Source of the DNA: Polymorphobacter_B sp038225475
GTDB lineage: Bacteria; Pseudomonadota; Alphaproteobacteria; Sphingomonadales; Sphingomonadaceae
Direction of reading: 5' to 3'
Length of the DNA: 64,000 nt
Assembly: GCA_038225475.1 (NCBI GenBank)
Contig: JBBRRA010000010.1
Coordinates: forward strand, 1-64,000
Every line of letters begins with the position of its first letter. Position 1 is the first letter of the stretch. The position numbers and the translations under genes are program-made. Below are positions 53,141 to 61,545 of the stretch, one piece after another. The notes beneath the pieces are model-generated. The model saw nothing but the letters and a program-made list of their open reading frames with translations, did no database searches and was not told the origin of the DNA.

Positions 53141-54540
53141 TCTGCTGCCTCGGCGCGTGGCGGCGGCAGCAATTCGAGCGCGCTGGTGACGCGGACCGCG
53201 GCATCGACCTGGCCCAGCCGCGCGACGGGCTTCTTGCCTTCCTCGACGCCGAGTTCGGTGAAGCGTCGCGCCTTGGGCAGGACATTGCCTTCGAGGCTGC
53301 CGACGAAGCTGTTGTACGCGCCGACCGCCTGCCCGAGGTTCTTGCCGATGCCCGCGACATGGTCCGCCATCGTCGCGAGCGCGGCGTGGAGGTCGGCCCC
53401 GAGCTTGCCGATTTCGCGCCATTCCTTCGATTGCTGGTCCTGCTGCCACGTCAGCGCGACGATCTTGGCGATCGCCAGCAGGTTGGTCGGCCCGGCGAGC
53501 AGGATGCGCTGCTCGCTCGCCCAGGTGAACAGCGACAGGTCATGCTCGAGCGCCGCCGACAGGAAGTTTTCGCCCGGCAGGAACATCACGACGAAATCCG
53601 CCGACTGACCGAAATCCTTCCAATAGGCCTTTTCTCCCAACCCCTTGGCGTGGATGCGCACGGCGGCGGCATGGCGCTTGTACGCTGCCCGCCGCGCATC
53701 CTCGGTATCGGCCTCACCCGCCGACAGATAGTCGTTCAACGAGCATTTCGAATCGATGATAAGCTGCCGCCCGCCGGGCAGGTTGATGATCGCATCGGGG
53801 CGTTTCGCGCCGGTGTCGCTCGCGATGCTGGTCTGGACGTTGAAGTCGATGCCTTCGCGCAGGCCCGCCATTTCGAGCACGTTGCGCAGCTGCTGCTCGC
53901 CCCAGCTGCCGCTGGTCTTGCCGCTCGACCGCAGCGCCGACACCAGTTTCGAGGCTTCGTCGCTAACGCGCTGCTGCCCCGCGGTGACCGCGACCAGCTG
54001 TTCCTTCAGCCCGCCATAGGCTTCGTTGCGCTTGGCCTCGATGTCGGTCAGGCTGGCTTCATATCGCACCAGCGTCTCGGCGACCGGCGCGAGCAGCGCC
54101 TTCATGCCGGTTTCGCTGAGCTCCTTCTGCGCCGCGAACCGCTCGTCGGCGCGCTGCAAAAACTGCGCCTGCGCGGTTTCGAGCGCGCGTCCGGCAACGG
54201 CGGCGAACTGCGTTTCGAGCTGGGTCTTGCGCTCCTCGAACTGGCGGTCGCGCTCGGCCTGCTGCGCCTCGATTGTCGCCAGCTTGAGCGCCAGCGCGTC
54301 GCGGCCAGTTTCGGGGTGGTCGACCACGCCCAAGCGCTCGCGGTCATTGCGACGGTCGGCCTCGATCTCGGTCAGCTTGAGCCGGTTGATGATATCGGCG
54401 TCGCGCAGTTTGGCCAGGTCGGCGACCGCAAGGTCGCGCTGGACAAGCAAGGCTGCCGCCGGCCGCGCCGCGAACCACCAGCCGATCATCAGGCCGACGA
54501 CAAGCGCGCCGACTGCATATGCGAAAAGCGTGAGATCCAT
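53137..54540 (-). CDS. rmuC: DNA recombination protein RmuC
   Basis: A 467-residue protein of the RmuC family, which limits inversions and is thought to act on DNA ends. One N-terminal membrane helix (LFAYAVGALVVGLMIGWWFAA) is followed by a long coiled coil at about residues 40-200. The nuclease-like domain follows (GSWGEQQLRNVLEMAGLREG, DAIINLPGGRQLIIDSKCSLNDY, SADFVVMFLPGENFL). Standard length. It ends in an ATGA overlap with a 27-residue frame and is divergent from the SMP-30 gene. Confidence 0.93.
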   Translation of the reverse strand: MDLTLFAYAVGALVVGLMIGWWFAARPAAALLVQRDLAVADLAKLRDADIINRLKLTEIEADRRNDRERLGVVDHPETGRDALALKLATIEAQQAERDRQFEERKTQLETQFAAVAGRALETAQAQFLQRADERFAAQKELSETGMKALLAPVAETLVRYEASLTDIEAKRNEAYGGLKEQLVAVTAGQQRVSDEASKLVSALRSSGKTSGSWGEQQLRNVLEMAGLREGIDFNVQTSIASDTGAKRPDAIINLPGGRQLIIDSKCSLNDYLSAGEADTEDARRAAYKRHAAAVRIHAKGLGEKAYWKDFGQSADFVVMFLPGENFLSAALEHDLSLFTWASEQRILLAGPTNLLAIAKIVALTWQQDQQSKEWREIGKLGADLHAALATMADHVAGIGKNLGQAVGAYNSFVGSLEGNVLPKARRFTELGVEEGKKPVARLGQVDAAVRVTSALELLPPPRAEAAE

Positions 54541-54623
54541 GTCTCAGTCCCCCAGTTGCCGGGTTGCCGCGCCATAGCAAAGTGCGGCATTCTTCGCCCA
54601 ATACACCCGCGCGCACAATAGAA

Positions 54624-54646
54624 TCAGACATGTTTCAATTGTCTGA
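54624..54646. promoter_or_regulatory. Palindromic operator TCAGACA-N9-TGTCTGA upstream of the lactonase gene
   Basis: A perfect 7-base inverted repeat with a 9-base spacer, 21 bases ahead of the SMP-30 start and downstream of a -10-like CACAAT. Size and symmetry suit a TetR- or GntR-family repressor dimer. No regulator gene is adjacent. Confidence 0.55.
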
Positions 54647-54667
54647 ACACCTTGGGAGAGAAACATA

Positions 54668-55588
54668 ATGAATGACATGAAAATTGCGGCCGAAGGACTG
54701 GCTTTCCCCGAGGGCCCGGTGTGGATGCTCGACGGTTCGGTGATCGTCGTCGAAATCAAGGCCGGACGAATCGCGCGCGTCCGCCCCGATGGCCGGACCG
54801 AGACTGTCGCAACGCCGGGCGGCGGTCCGAACGGACTTGCAGTCGGCCCCGATGGTGCGCTGTATCTTTGCAACAACGGCGGCTTCGGCTGGAGCGGGGC
54901 CGAAATGGGCATGATGATCCCCGGCGGCGCGGCTGCGGACTATGCCGGCGGCCGGATCGAACGCATCGACATCGCCACCGGTAAGGTCGAGCGGCTGTAC
55001 GACACCTGCGACGGTGTACCCCTGTCGGGGCCGAACGACATCGTGTTCGACGCGCACGGCGGCATGTGGTTCACCGACCTTGGCAAGCACCATCCGAACC
55101 ATACCGATCATGGCGGGCTGTTCTATGCGCACGCCGACGGCAGCAGCATCGTCTGCGCAGCGCGCGGTCCCAACATGAACGGTGTCGGCCTGTCGCCCGA
55201 CGGCAAGACGGTTTATGCCGCGCTCACCTATGAGCGGTTGCTGATTGCGTTCGACGTGACCGGGCCGGGCACCGTTGCGCCGTCGGCGCTGGCGGCGGCG
55301 CAGGGGCGCGTTGTGACCAGTTTCCCCGGGCGCGTGCTGCTCGATTCGCTCGCCGTCGAGGCGAACGGCAACGTCTGCGTCGCGACCCTGCTCGACCGGC
55401 CCGGCATTTGCGCGGTCGATCCGGCAACCGGCGCGCAGGAGGATCACGCGTTTCCCGATCTGCTGACCACCAACATCGTGTTCGGCGGCGACGACATGAT
55501 GGATGCATGGGTCTGCCTGTCGGCGACCGGCAAGCTGGCAAAGGTGCGCTGGCCGCGGCCGGGTCTCAAGCTCAACTATTACGCATGA
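54668..55588 (+). CDS. SMP-30/gluconolactonase family protein
   Basis: A 306-residue six-blade beta-propeller lactonase of the SMP-30/LRE family that opens sugar or other lactones. The start is MNDMKIAAEGLAFPEGPVWM, with the family's metal-binding Glu in FPEGPVW. Further signs are GGPNGLAVGPDGALYLCNN (Asn), SGPNDIVFDAHGGMWFTD (Asn and Asp of the metal site) and NGVGLSPDGKTVY. The GGGAGAG ribosome-binding site lies before the ATG. Its stop overlaps the start of the alpha/beta hydrolase (ATGA). A 23-base palindrome sits just upstream, so the pair is probably induced by a substrate-responsive repressor. Confidence 0.9.
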   Translation: MNDMKIAAEGLAFPEGPVWMLDGSVIVVEIKAGRIARVRPDGRTETVATPGGGPNGLAVGPDGALYLCNNGGFGWSGAEMGMMIPGGAAADYAGGRIERIDIATGKVERLYDTCDGVPLSGPNDIVFDAHGGMWFTDLGKHHPNHTDHGGLFYAHADGSSIVCAARGPNMNGVGLSPDGKTVYAALTYERLLIAFDVTGPGTVAPSALAAAQGRVVTSFPGRVLLDSLAVEANGNVCVATLLDRPGICAVDPATGAQEDHAFPDLLTTNIVFGGDDMMDAWVCLSATGKLAKVRWPRPGLKLNYYA

Positions 55589-56463
55589 GGACGCGGCACA
55601 TCGCTGCCAATAGGCAGACGTTCGCGGTCGACGAATGCGGCGACGGCGATGCAGTCGCGCTGTGCCTGCACGGCTTCCCCGAAAGCCGTTTCTCGTGGCG
55701 ATTCCAGCTGCCGGTGCTGGCGGCGAGCGGCTGGCGCGCGGTCGCGCCCGACTTGCGCGGCTACGGCGACAGCAGCCGCCCGGCGGCGCAATCGGCGTAT
55801 CACCTCGATCATCTCGTGGCCGATGTCGAGGCGCTGTTCGAGGCGCTGGGGTCGAAGCGGCGGCTGCTCGTTGCGCACGACTGGGGCGCGCTGATCGCGT
55901 GGACCGCGGCGATCCGGAAAGTTCGGCTCGACGCGCTGGTGGTGATGAACGTTCCGCACCCGTCGGTCATGCGCCGCGTCCTCGGCCACAGCTGGGCGCA
56001 GCGGCGGCGGTCATGGTACGCGCTGTTCTTTCAGCTGCCGTGGCTGCCCGAGGCGTTGCTGACCGCCAATGGCGCGCGCGGCATCGCGCAGGCGTTTACC
56101 GGGATGGCGGTCGACAAAAGCGCCTTTCCGCCCGAAGTGACCGCGCCCTACCGCGCGAATGCGCTGCGCCCCGGCGCGATGACCGCAATGCTCGATTACT
56201 ACCGCGCCAACTGGGCGTCGCTCGGCCGCGAGCCGCCGGGTGTCATCGAGGTGCCGACGCTGATGATCTGGGGCGAGGAAGACACCGCCCTGGGCCTTGA
56301 GCTGACCGAGGGCTATGCCGGGCTGGTGCGTGATTTCACGCTGGTGCGGCTGCCGGGGGTGTCGCACTGGGTGCAGCAGGAGGCTCCCGAGCGCGTCAAT
56401 GCCGCGATGCTCGACTGGCTGCGGGCGCGCGGACTAGCGCCGCCGGGCGAAGAAATCGCGTAG
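55585..56463 (+). CDS. Alpha/beta hydrolase, epoxide-hydrolase-like
   Basis: A 292-residue alpha/beta hydrolase. The oxyanion region is LCLHGFPESRFSWRFQLP, followed by APDLRGYGDSSRP. The nucleophile is an Asp in LLVAHDWGALIAW near residue 102, which marks it as epoxide hydrolase or haloalkane dehalogenase type. The His is in LPGVSHWVQQEAPERV. The start ATG overlaps the SMP-30 stop. The last 30 bases overlap the end of convergent tadA. Together with the lactonase it may degrade a cyclic ester or epoxide. Confidence 0.88.
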   Translation: MRTRHIAANRQTFAVDECGDGDAVALCLHGFPESRFSWRFQLPVLAASGWRAVAPDLRGYGDSSRPAAQSAYHLDHLVADVEALFEALGSKRRLLVAHDWGALIAWTAAIRKVRLDALVVMNVPHPSVMRRVLGHSWAQRRRSWYALFFQLPWLPEALLTANGARGIAQAFTGMAVDKSAFPPEVTAPYRANALRPGAMTAMLDYYRANWASLGREPPGVIEVPTLMIWGEEDTALGLELTEGYAGLVRDFTLVRLPGVSHWVQQEAPERVNAAMLDWLRARGLAPPGEEIA

Positions 56464-56895
56464 CAGCGCCGCCGCCTCGCGTTCGCCGATGCCGGGGTAA
56501 GTCTCCGGCGCGTGATGGCAGGTGGCGTGGGTGAAGATGCGCGGGCCGCTTTCGACGCCGCCGCTCTTGGGGTCGCTGGCCCCGTAATAGAGCCGGGCCA
56601 GCCGCGCAAAACCTATTGCGGCGGCGCACATCGGGCAGGGCTCGAGCGTGACATGCAGGTCGCAGCCGACCAGCCGCTCGCTGCCGAGCGCGGCGCACGC
56701 GGCGCGGATCGCCAGCATTTCCGCGTGCGCGCTCGGGTCGTGAAGCTCGCGGGTACGGTTGCCGGCAGCGGCAATGATCGAACCGGTGGCGTCGGTAATC
56801 ACCGCGCCGACCGGAACCTCGCCCCGCGCCCCGGCGGCGCGCGCCGCATCGAGCGCGCGCGCCATGGCGGGGGAGGCGGGGAACGACATCGTCAA
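56434..56895 (-). CDS. tadA: tRNA-specific adenosine deaminase
   Basis: A 153-residue zinc deaminase that converts A34 to inosine in tRNA-Arg. The zinc site is HAEMLAIRAA (His and catalytic Glu) and LEPCPMCAAAIGFARL (two Cys). The C-terminal helix carries FFARRR. The family start NxxAxxxGEVPVGAVI is present as ARGEVPVGAVITD. The 3' end overlaps the hydrolase gene by 30 bases. Confidence 0.93.
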   Translation of the reverse strand: MTMSFPASPAMARALDAARAAGARGEVPVGAVITDATGSIIAAAGNRTRELHDPSAHAEMLAIRAACAALGSERLVGCDLHVTLEPCPMCAAAIGFARLARLYYGASDPKSGGVESGPRIFTHATCHHAPETYPGIGEREAAALLRDFFARRR

Positions 56896-56921
56896 TCCCT
56901 ACGCCGCCCCCGCACCGCGGG

Positions 56922-57290
56922 CTAGTTCTTCGCGGCGTCCGCCTTTTCGACATGGATCGTCGGCAGCGTCACCGTCTTGTCCTCGGTCTGCACCGTTGGG
57001 ACCTTGACCGTGGTGTCCTTGGTGCCGACGTCGAGCTTGGCGGTATCGACCTGGAACTTCGGCAGGCTGCCGCCGGTGGTTTCGACCTTGGGCAGGCTGC
57101 CGCTGGTCAACTGGTCGATATTGATCAGCTTGAACGCAAACGCCGCAACCACGGCGGCGACGATGATGATGAGCGCGATCAGCCAGCCCATATTGTTGGT
57201 GCGGCGCACCACGACGGTGCGGTCGGTGCTGACGATCGGACGACCGTCGGCGGTCACACCCTCGACGCGCTCCGTTTCGTATTCGGCCAT
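56922..57290 (-). CDS. Single-span membrane protein, unknown function
   Basis: A 122-residue protein. A cytoplasmic part with MAEYETERVEG and VVVRRTNN precedes one helix (MGWLIALIIIVAAVVAAFAFKL). The outer tail is Thr/Val/Lys-rich with short repeats: GSLPKVETTGGSLPK, then VKVPTVQTE and VTLPTIHVE. No domain is recognised. The start ATG has AGGGAG upstream; ten more codons are open. It is 26 bases from tadA on the same strand. Confidence 0.65.
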   Translation of the reverse strand: MAEYETERVEGVTADGRPIVSTDRTVVVRRTNNMGWLIALIIIVAAVVAAFAFKLINIDQLTSGSLPKVETTGGSLPKFQVDTAKLDVGTKDTTVKVPTVQTEDKTVTLPTIHVEKADAAKN

Positions 57291-57425
57291 GCTATTTGCT
57301 CCCTCTGGTTTCGTGCGCACTCAACGCGCCGCCGTAACCAAAGGTTGCTCTGAATACAGCTGATCCGCGATTGACTCGCTTCATCGCCTGCGACACCGTT
57401 GGTCACGAAATCGGCGGGGGCCCAT

Positions 57426-57755
57426 GTGTCTGAAAAATTTTGTTTTGCCTGCGGGCAGTCGATCGATGCGCGCGCCGAGATTTGCCCGAAGTGCGGAGTC
57501 AGGCAGAGCCCGATATCTACGCCGATCTCGTCGTCATTAGCACCTAACGGGAAAAATAGGGTGACTGCTGCCCTTCTAGCTTTTTTTCTTGGCGCCTTCG
57601 GTATTCACAAATTCTATCTGGGCCGGCCCGGCTGGGGTATCCTTTACCTACTATTTTTCTGGACCTTTATTCCTTCAATTCTCGGCTTCATCGAATTCAT
57701 AGTTTACCTGACGATGACAGATCAGGCATTTAACGAAAAGTACGGCAATCGTTAA
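57426..57755 (+). CDS. TM2 domain membrane protein with zinc ribbon
   Basis: A 109-residue protein. The N-terminal zinc-ribbon uses CFACGQS and CPKCGVR (two CxxC). The TM2 domain (VTAALLAFFLGAFGIHKFYLGRPGWGI, then two helices) has the GxHxFYLG signature. TM2 proteins are widespread with no clear function in bacteria. I choose GTG 57426 with a GGGGG element five bases upstream; nine more residues are open from a TTG. The gene is much richer in A+T than its neighbours and uses different codons (CTA, TTT, ATA), suggesting recent acquisition. It ends 11 bases before convergent typA. Confidence 0.8.
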   Translation: MSEKFCFACGQSIDARAEICPKCGVRQSPISTPISSSLAPNGKNRVTAALLAFFLGAFGIHKFYLGRPGWGILYLLFFWTFIPSILGFIEFIVYLTMTDQAFNEKYGNR

Positions 57756-57766
57756 ACGTCTTTGGT

Positions 57767-59605
57767 TCAGCCGTTGGCGACCTTGCGGCTGGCGCGCTTG
57801 CGCTCGTTGGGGTCGAGATGGACCTTGCGCAGCCGGATGAAGTTCGGCGTCACCTCGACCAGTTCGGTGTCGTCGATGTACGCGATCGCCTGCTCGAGCG
57901 TCAGCCGCTTCGGCGGGCTCAGCACGATCGCATCGTCCTTGCCGCTCGCGCGGAAGTTGGTTAGCGCCTTCGACTTGAGCGGATTGACTTCGAGATCGTC
58001 GTCGCGCGCGTTCTCGCCGATCACCATGCCCTGATAGACCGCCTCGCCCGGCTCGATCATCAGCGTGCCGCGCGGCTGGAGGTAGCCGAGCGCATAGCCG
58101 ACCGCCTCGCCGGTCTCGGTCGAGATCAGCACGCCGTTGCCACGGCCGCTGATCGGCCCCTTGTACGGGCCATAGCTGTCGAACAGCCGGTTCATGATGC
58201 CGGTGCCGCGGGTGTCCGAAAGAAACTCGCCGTGATAGCCGATCAGCCCACGTGCCGGCGCGCGGAAGGTCAACCGGGTCTTGCCGCCGCCCGACGGGCG
58301 CATGTCGGTCATCTCGGCCTTGCGGCTCGCCATCTTCTCGACGACGGTGCCCGAATATTGCTCGTCGACGTCGATGACGACCTGCTCGTACGGCTCGGTG
58401 CGCTTGCCGTGGTCGTCGAGCGCGAACAGCACGCGCGGACGGCTGATGCTGAGTTCGAAGCCCTCGCGGCGCATCGTCTCGATCAGCACGCCGAGCTGCA
58501 ACTCGCCGCGACCGGCGACTTCGAACGAATCCTTCGATGCGCTTTCGGTGATCTTGATCGCGACGTTGCCCTCGGCCTCGCGGATCAGCCGGTCGGCGAT
58601 CATCCGGCTGGTGACCTTGCTGCCGTCGCGGCCCGCGTACGGGCTGTCGTTGACGCTGAACGTCATTGCCAGCGTCGGCGGATCGATCGGCTGCGCGTGC
58701 AGCGGCTCGGTGACGCTGATATCGGCGATGGTATCGGCGACGGTCGCCTTGGTCAGCCCGGCGATCGCGATGATGTCGCCGGCATGCGCTTCCTCGACCG
58801 GCACCCGCTCGAGGCCCTGAAATGCGAAAATCTTGGCGGCGCGGCCCTCCTCGGCGACGGTGCCATCGGGGTTCAGCGCGCGGATCGGCATGTTGAGCTT
58901 GAGCGTGCCCGACAGGATGCGCCCGGTCAGGATGCGGCCGACGAACGAATCGCGGTCGAGCAGCGACACCAGCATCTTGAACGGCCCGTCGACATCGGCG
59001 GCGGGCGGCGGCACGTGGCGGACCACCGTCTCGAACAGCGGTGTCAGGTTACCCGAGCGGACATCGCTGTCATACCCGACATAGCCGTTGCGCCCCGACG
59101 CGAACAGCACCGGGAACTCGAGCTGCTCGTCGCTGGCTTCGAGCGTGACGAACAGGTCGAACACCTCGTCGAGCACTTCCTGCGCGCGGGCATCCTGCCG
59201 GTCGATCTTGTTGACGACGACGATCGGCTTCAGCCCCAGCGCAAGCGCCTTGCCGGTGACGAACTTGGTCTGCGGCATCGGGCCTTCGGCAGCGTCGACC
59301 AGCAGGATGACGCCGTCGACCATCGACAGGATGCGCTCGACCTCGCCGCCGAAGTCGGCGTGGCCGGGGGTGTCGACGATGTTGATGTGCGTGACTTCGC
59401 CGGTCGCGGGATCGGGCCATTCGACCGACGTGCACTTGGCAAGGATGGTGATGCCGCGCTCGCGCTCGAGATCGTTCGAATCCATCGCGCGCTCGGCAAC
59501 GCGCTGGTTGTCGCGGAACGTGCCCGACTGCCGGAACATCTGGTCGACAAGGGTCGTCTTGCCGTGGTCGACGTGCGCGATAATCGCGACGTTGCGCAAA
59601 CGCAT
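57767..59605 (-). CDS. typA: Ribosome-associated GTPase TypA/BipA
   Basis: A 612-residue translational GTPase of the elongation-factor family, involved in ribosome assembly at low temperature and stress. G1 is IAHVDHGKTTLVD at residues 8-20, G2 is RERGITI, G3 is DTPGHADFGGEV and G4 is VVNKIDR. The C-terminal domain unique to BipA follows (SRPRVLFA, RAPARGLIGYHGEFLSDTRGTGI). I start at the ATG reading MRLRNVAIIAHV; nine more residues are open. Divergent from the RodZ-like gene. Confidence 0.95.
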   Translation of the reverse strand: MRLRNVAIIAHVDHGKTTLVDQMFRQSGTFRDNQRVAERAMDSNDLERERGITILAKCTSVEWPDPATGEVTHINIVDTPGHADFGGEVERILSMVDGVILLVDAAEGPMPQTKFVTGKALALGLKPIVVVNKIDRQDARAQEVLDEVFDLFVTLEASDEQLEFPVLFASGRNGYVGYDSDVRSGNLTPLFETVVRHVPPPAADVDGPFKMLVSLLDRDSFVGRILTGRILSGTLKLNMPIRALNPDGTVAEEGRAAKIFAFQGLERVPVEEAHAGDIIAIAGLTKATVADTIADISVTEPLHAQPIDPPTLAMTFSVNDSPYAGRDGSKVTSRMIADRLIREAEGNVAIKITESASKDSFEVAGRGELQLGVLIETMRREGFELSISRPRVLFALDDHGKRTEPYEQVVIDVDEQYSGTVVEKMASRKAEMTDMRPSGGGKTRLTFRAPARGLIGYHGEFLSDTRGTGIMNRLFDSYGPYKGPISGRGNGVLISTETGEAVGYALGYLQPRGTLMIEPGEAVYQGMVIGENARDDDLEVNPLKSKALTNFRASGKDDAIVLSPPKRLTLEQAIAYIDDTELVEVTPNFIRLRKVHLDPNERKRASRKVANG

Positions 59606-59782
59606 GAGGGTAATCCTGAGAATTGGGAGCAAAGGTGTGCGCGCCCCTTACGCGAACTGCTGCGCCGCAACAAGGTGGTGCGCAAACCTTGGCAATGCGG
59701 TTGACTTGCGCGGCCCGCCGCGCGAGTCTGGCCGGGCTTCGGATAGGCGAGGGGTCGCTGCTGCCCGAGCGGAGGATGATGC

Positions 59783-60652
59783 GTGGAAAGCGAAGCGACA
59801 CCGGCTGCCGACGTTCATCTTGCACCGCGACGTGTCGGTGCAGTGCTTGGCGAGGCGCGCACCGCCGCCGGGCTGGAGCTTGCCGACATCGCCCGCGACA
59901 CGCGCGTCCCGGTCCGCCATCTGCGCGCGATCGAGGCCGATGATCACAGCGCACTGCCCGCGCTGCCCTATGCGATCGGCTTCGTGAAGTCGTTTGCGCG
60001 CGCCGTCCATCTCGATGCCGAGGCGGTCGCCACACAGTTCCGCAGCGAAACCAGCAAGACCGCACATGTGCCGGCAACCGCGTCGATCGAAGTGCTCGAC
60101 GAACGCCGGATGCCGCCGCGCGGACTGCTGGTGCTAAGCATTGTCGCGGTGCTGGCGATCGTCGCGGCGGTCGTCGCGTACAGCGCGGGGATGTTCACGC
60201 CGTCTCATTCCGCCGTCGTGCCGACCGCGGAAGCGCCCGCTTTGCCGCCACCGCCAGCGGCGGTAACACCAGCCGATGCCGCCGCGCCGGTCGCAGCCGC
60301 GCCTGCTTCGGCAGCAGCACCAGCGCCCGTGATCGCGCCCGGCCCGGTGTCGATCACCGCGACCGAGGACGCGTGGATCAAAATCTACGACAAGGCGACG
60401 CGCACTTCGGTCAAGGTCGGCAACCTCAAGGCGGGCGAACGTTTCGACGTGCCCGCCGAGCCTGCCGGGTTGATGCTGTGGACCGGGCGAGCCGGGGCGC
60501 TCAAGGTCAGCGTCGGCGGTCGCGAGTTGCCGCCGCTCGGCGGGCCTGCGCAGACGGTCAAGGACGTCAGCCTTGCGCCCGCCGATCTGATCGCGCGCGC
60601 CGCCGCAGCAGCGGCACCCGCATCCGCACCCGCCGCCGCCCCGGCGCAGTGA
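59783..60652 (+). CDS. RodZ-like helix-turn-helix membrane protein
   Basis: A 289-residue protein with an N-terminal HTH_25 domain (VGAVLGEARTAAGLELADIARDTRVPVRHLRAIE) and one membrane helix (LLVLSIVAVLAIVAAVVAYSAG). An Ala/Pro-rich periplasmic linker and a DUF4115 domain (SITATEDAWIKIYDKA) follow. That is the layout of RodZ, which links MreB to cell-shape machinery; identity as the shape factor is inferred. The start is GTG 59783; nearby ATGs are out of frame. Its stop shares a base with the start of the cpoB-like gene (TGATG). Confidence 0.85.
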   Translation: MESEATPAADVHLAPRRVGAVLGEARTAAGLELADIARDTRVPVRHLRAIEADDHSALPALPYAIGFVKSFARAVHLDAEAVATQFRSETSKTAHVPATASIEVLDERRMPPRGLLVLSIVAVLAIVAAVVAYSAGMFTPSHSAVVPTAEAPALPPPPAAVTPADAAAPVAAAPASAAAPAPVIAPGPVSITATEDAWIKIYDKATRTSVKVGNLKAGERFDVPAEPAGLMLWTGRAGALKVSVGGRELPPLGGPAQTVKDVSLAPADLIARAAAAAAPASAPAAAPAQ

Positions 60653-61545
60653 TGCGCGCGTTGCTGCTGTGTGCGGCGCTGACGCTTGCGGTGCCAGCGG
60701 TCGCGCAGGACCTGCCCGACGCGGCGCTGACCGCACGGCGGGTCGGCGCGCTCGAGGCGCAGATGCGCGCGGTGCAGCGCAAGGTGTTCCCGGGCGGCGA
60801 TCCAAAGTTCTTCACCCCCGATATCGCGCCCGCTGCCGCTGCGCCGCCGCCCGAGGCGCAGGGCAATCCGGCATCGGCACCGCTCGCCGACCTGAATGCG
60901 CGGGTCGACGCGCTCGAACGCCAGCTCCGGTCGCTGACCGGGCAGGTCGAGGAAAATCAGAACGCCGTGCGCCAGCTGACCGACCAGCTGACCAAGCTGC
61001 GCGGCGATAGCGAGTTCCGGCTGAACGCGCTCGAAGGCGGCGCGCGGCCAGCGATCGTTCCCGATGCGACTGCACCGCTGCCGCTGCCGGGGCCCGCAGC
61101 AAAAGCCACAAAGTTGCCTGCGACCAAGCCCGACGCCAAGCCGGTCGCCGGGGATCCGGTCGAGGCGGCATGGCGCGCCGCCTATGCGCACTACACCGCA
61201 AAGGAATATGACGCCGCCGAAGCCGGGTTCACCGATTTCCTTGCGGCCAATCCAAAGGCGGCGCGCGCGGCATCGGCGCAATATTGGCTCGGCCGCAGCT
61301 ATGCCGCGCACAGCAGCAGCGCGCAGGCGGCAAAGGCGTTTCTCGACGGCTATCAGAAATATCCGAAGGGCGATCACGCCGCCGACAGCCTGATCGGGCT
61401 TGGGAATGCACTGACTGCGCTCAAGAAGCCCGATCAGGCGTGCCGCGCGCTGAACGAGCTGCAGTCGGTCTATGGAACCGCGCTGACCGCCGCGCAGAAA
61501 GCCCAGGCGGTGCGCGCGCGCACCGCGGCGAAGTGCGCGGCCTGA
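60652..61545 (+). CDS. CpoB/YbgF-like tetratricopeptide protein
   Basis: A 297-residue periplasmic protein: signal peptide (MRALLLCAALTLAVPAVAQ), a coiled-coil region at about residues 80-125 (LNARVDALERQLRSLTGQVEEN), then a C-terminal TPR domain (AYAHYTAKEYDAAEAGFTDFLAANPK). This matches YbgF/CpoB, which coordinates peptidoglycan synthesis with the Tol-Pal system. In most alphaproteobacteria ybgF follows pal and precedes tilS; here tilS follows, but pal is absent and a RodZ-like gene is in front. The start overlaps the RodZ-like stop. Confidence 0.85.
   Translation: MRALLLCAALTLAVPAVAQDLPDAALTARRVGALEAQMRAVQRKVFPGGDPKFFTPDIAPAAAAPPPEAQGNPASAPLADLNARVDALERQLRSLTGQVEENQNAVRQLTDQLTKLRGDSEFRLNALEGGARPAIVPDATAPLPLPGPAAKATKLPATKPDAKPVAGDPVEAAWRAAYAHYTAKEYDAAEAGFTDFLAANPKAARAASAQYWLGRSYAAHSSSAQAAKAFLDGYQKYPKGDHAADSLIGLGNALTALKKPDQACRALNELQSVYGTALTAAQKAQAVRARTAAKCAA

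Noticed and set aside
57323..57348. Possible EcfG promoter for the 122-residue membrane protein
   Set aside because: The spacing is 17 and the -10 part CGTT fits, but the upstream element is GCAAC instead of GGAAC, so one key base is wrong.
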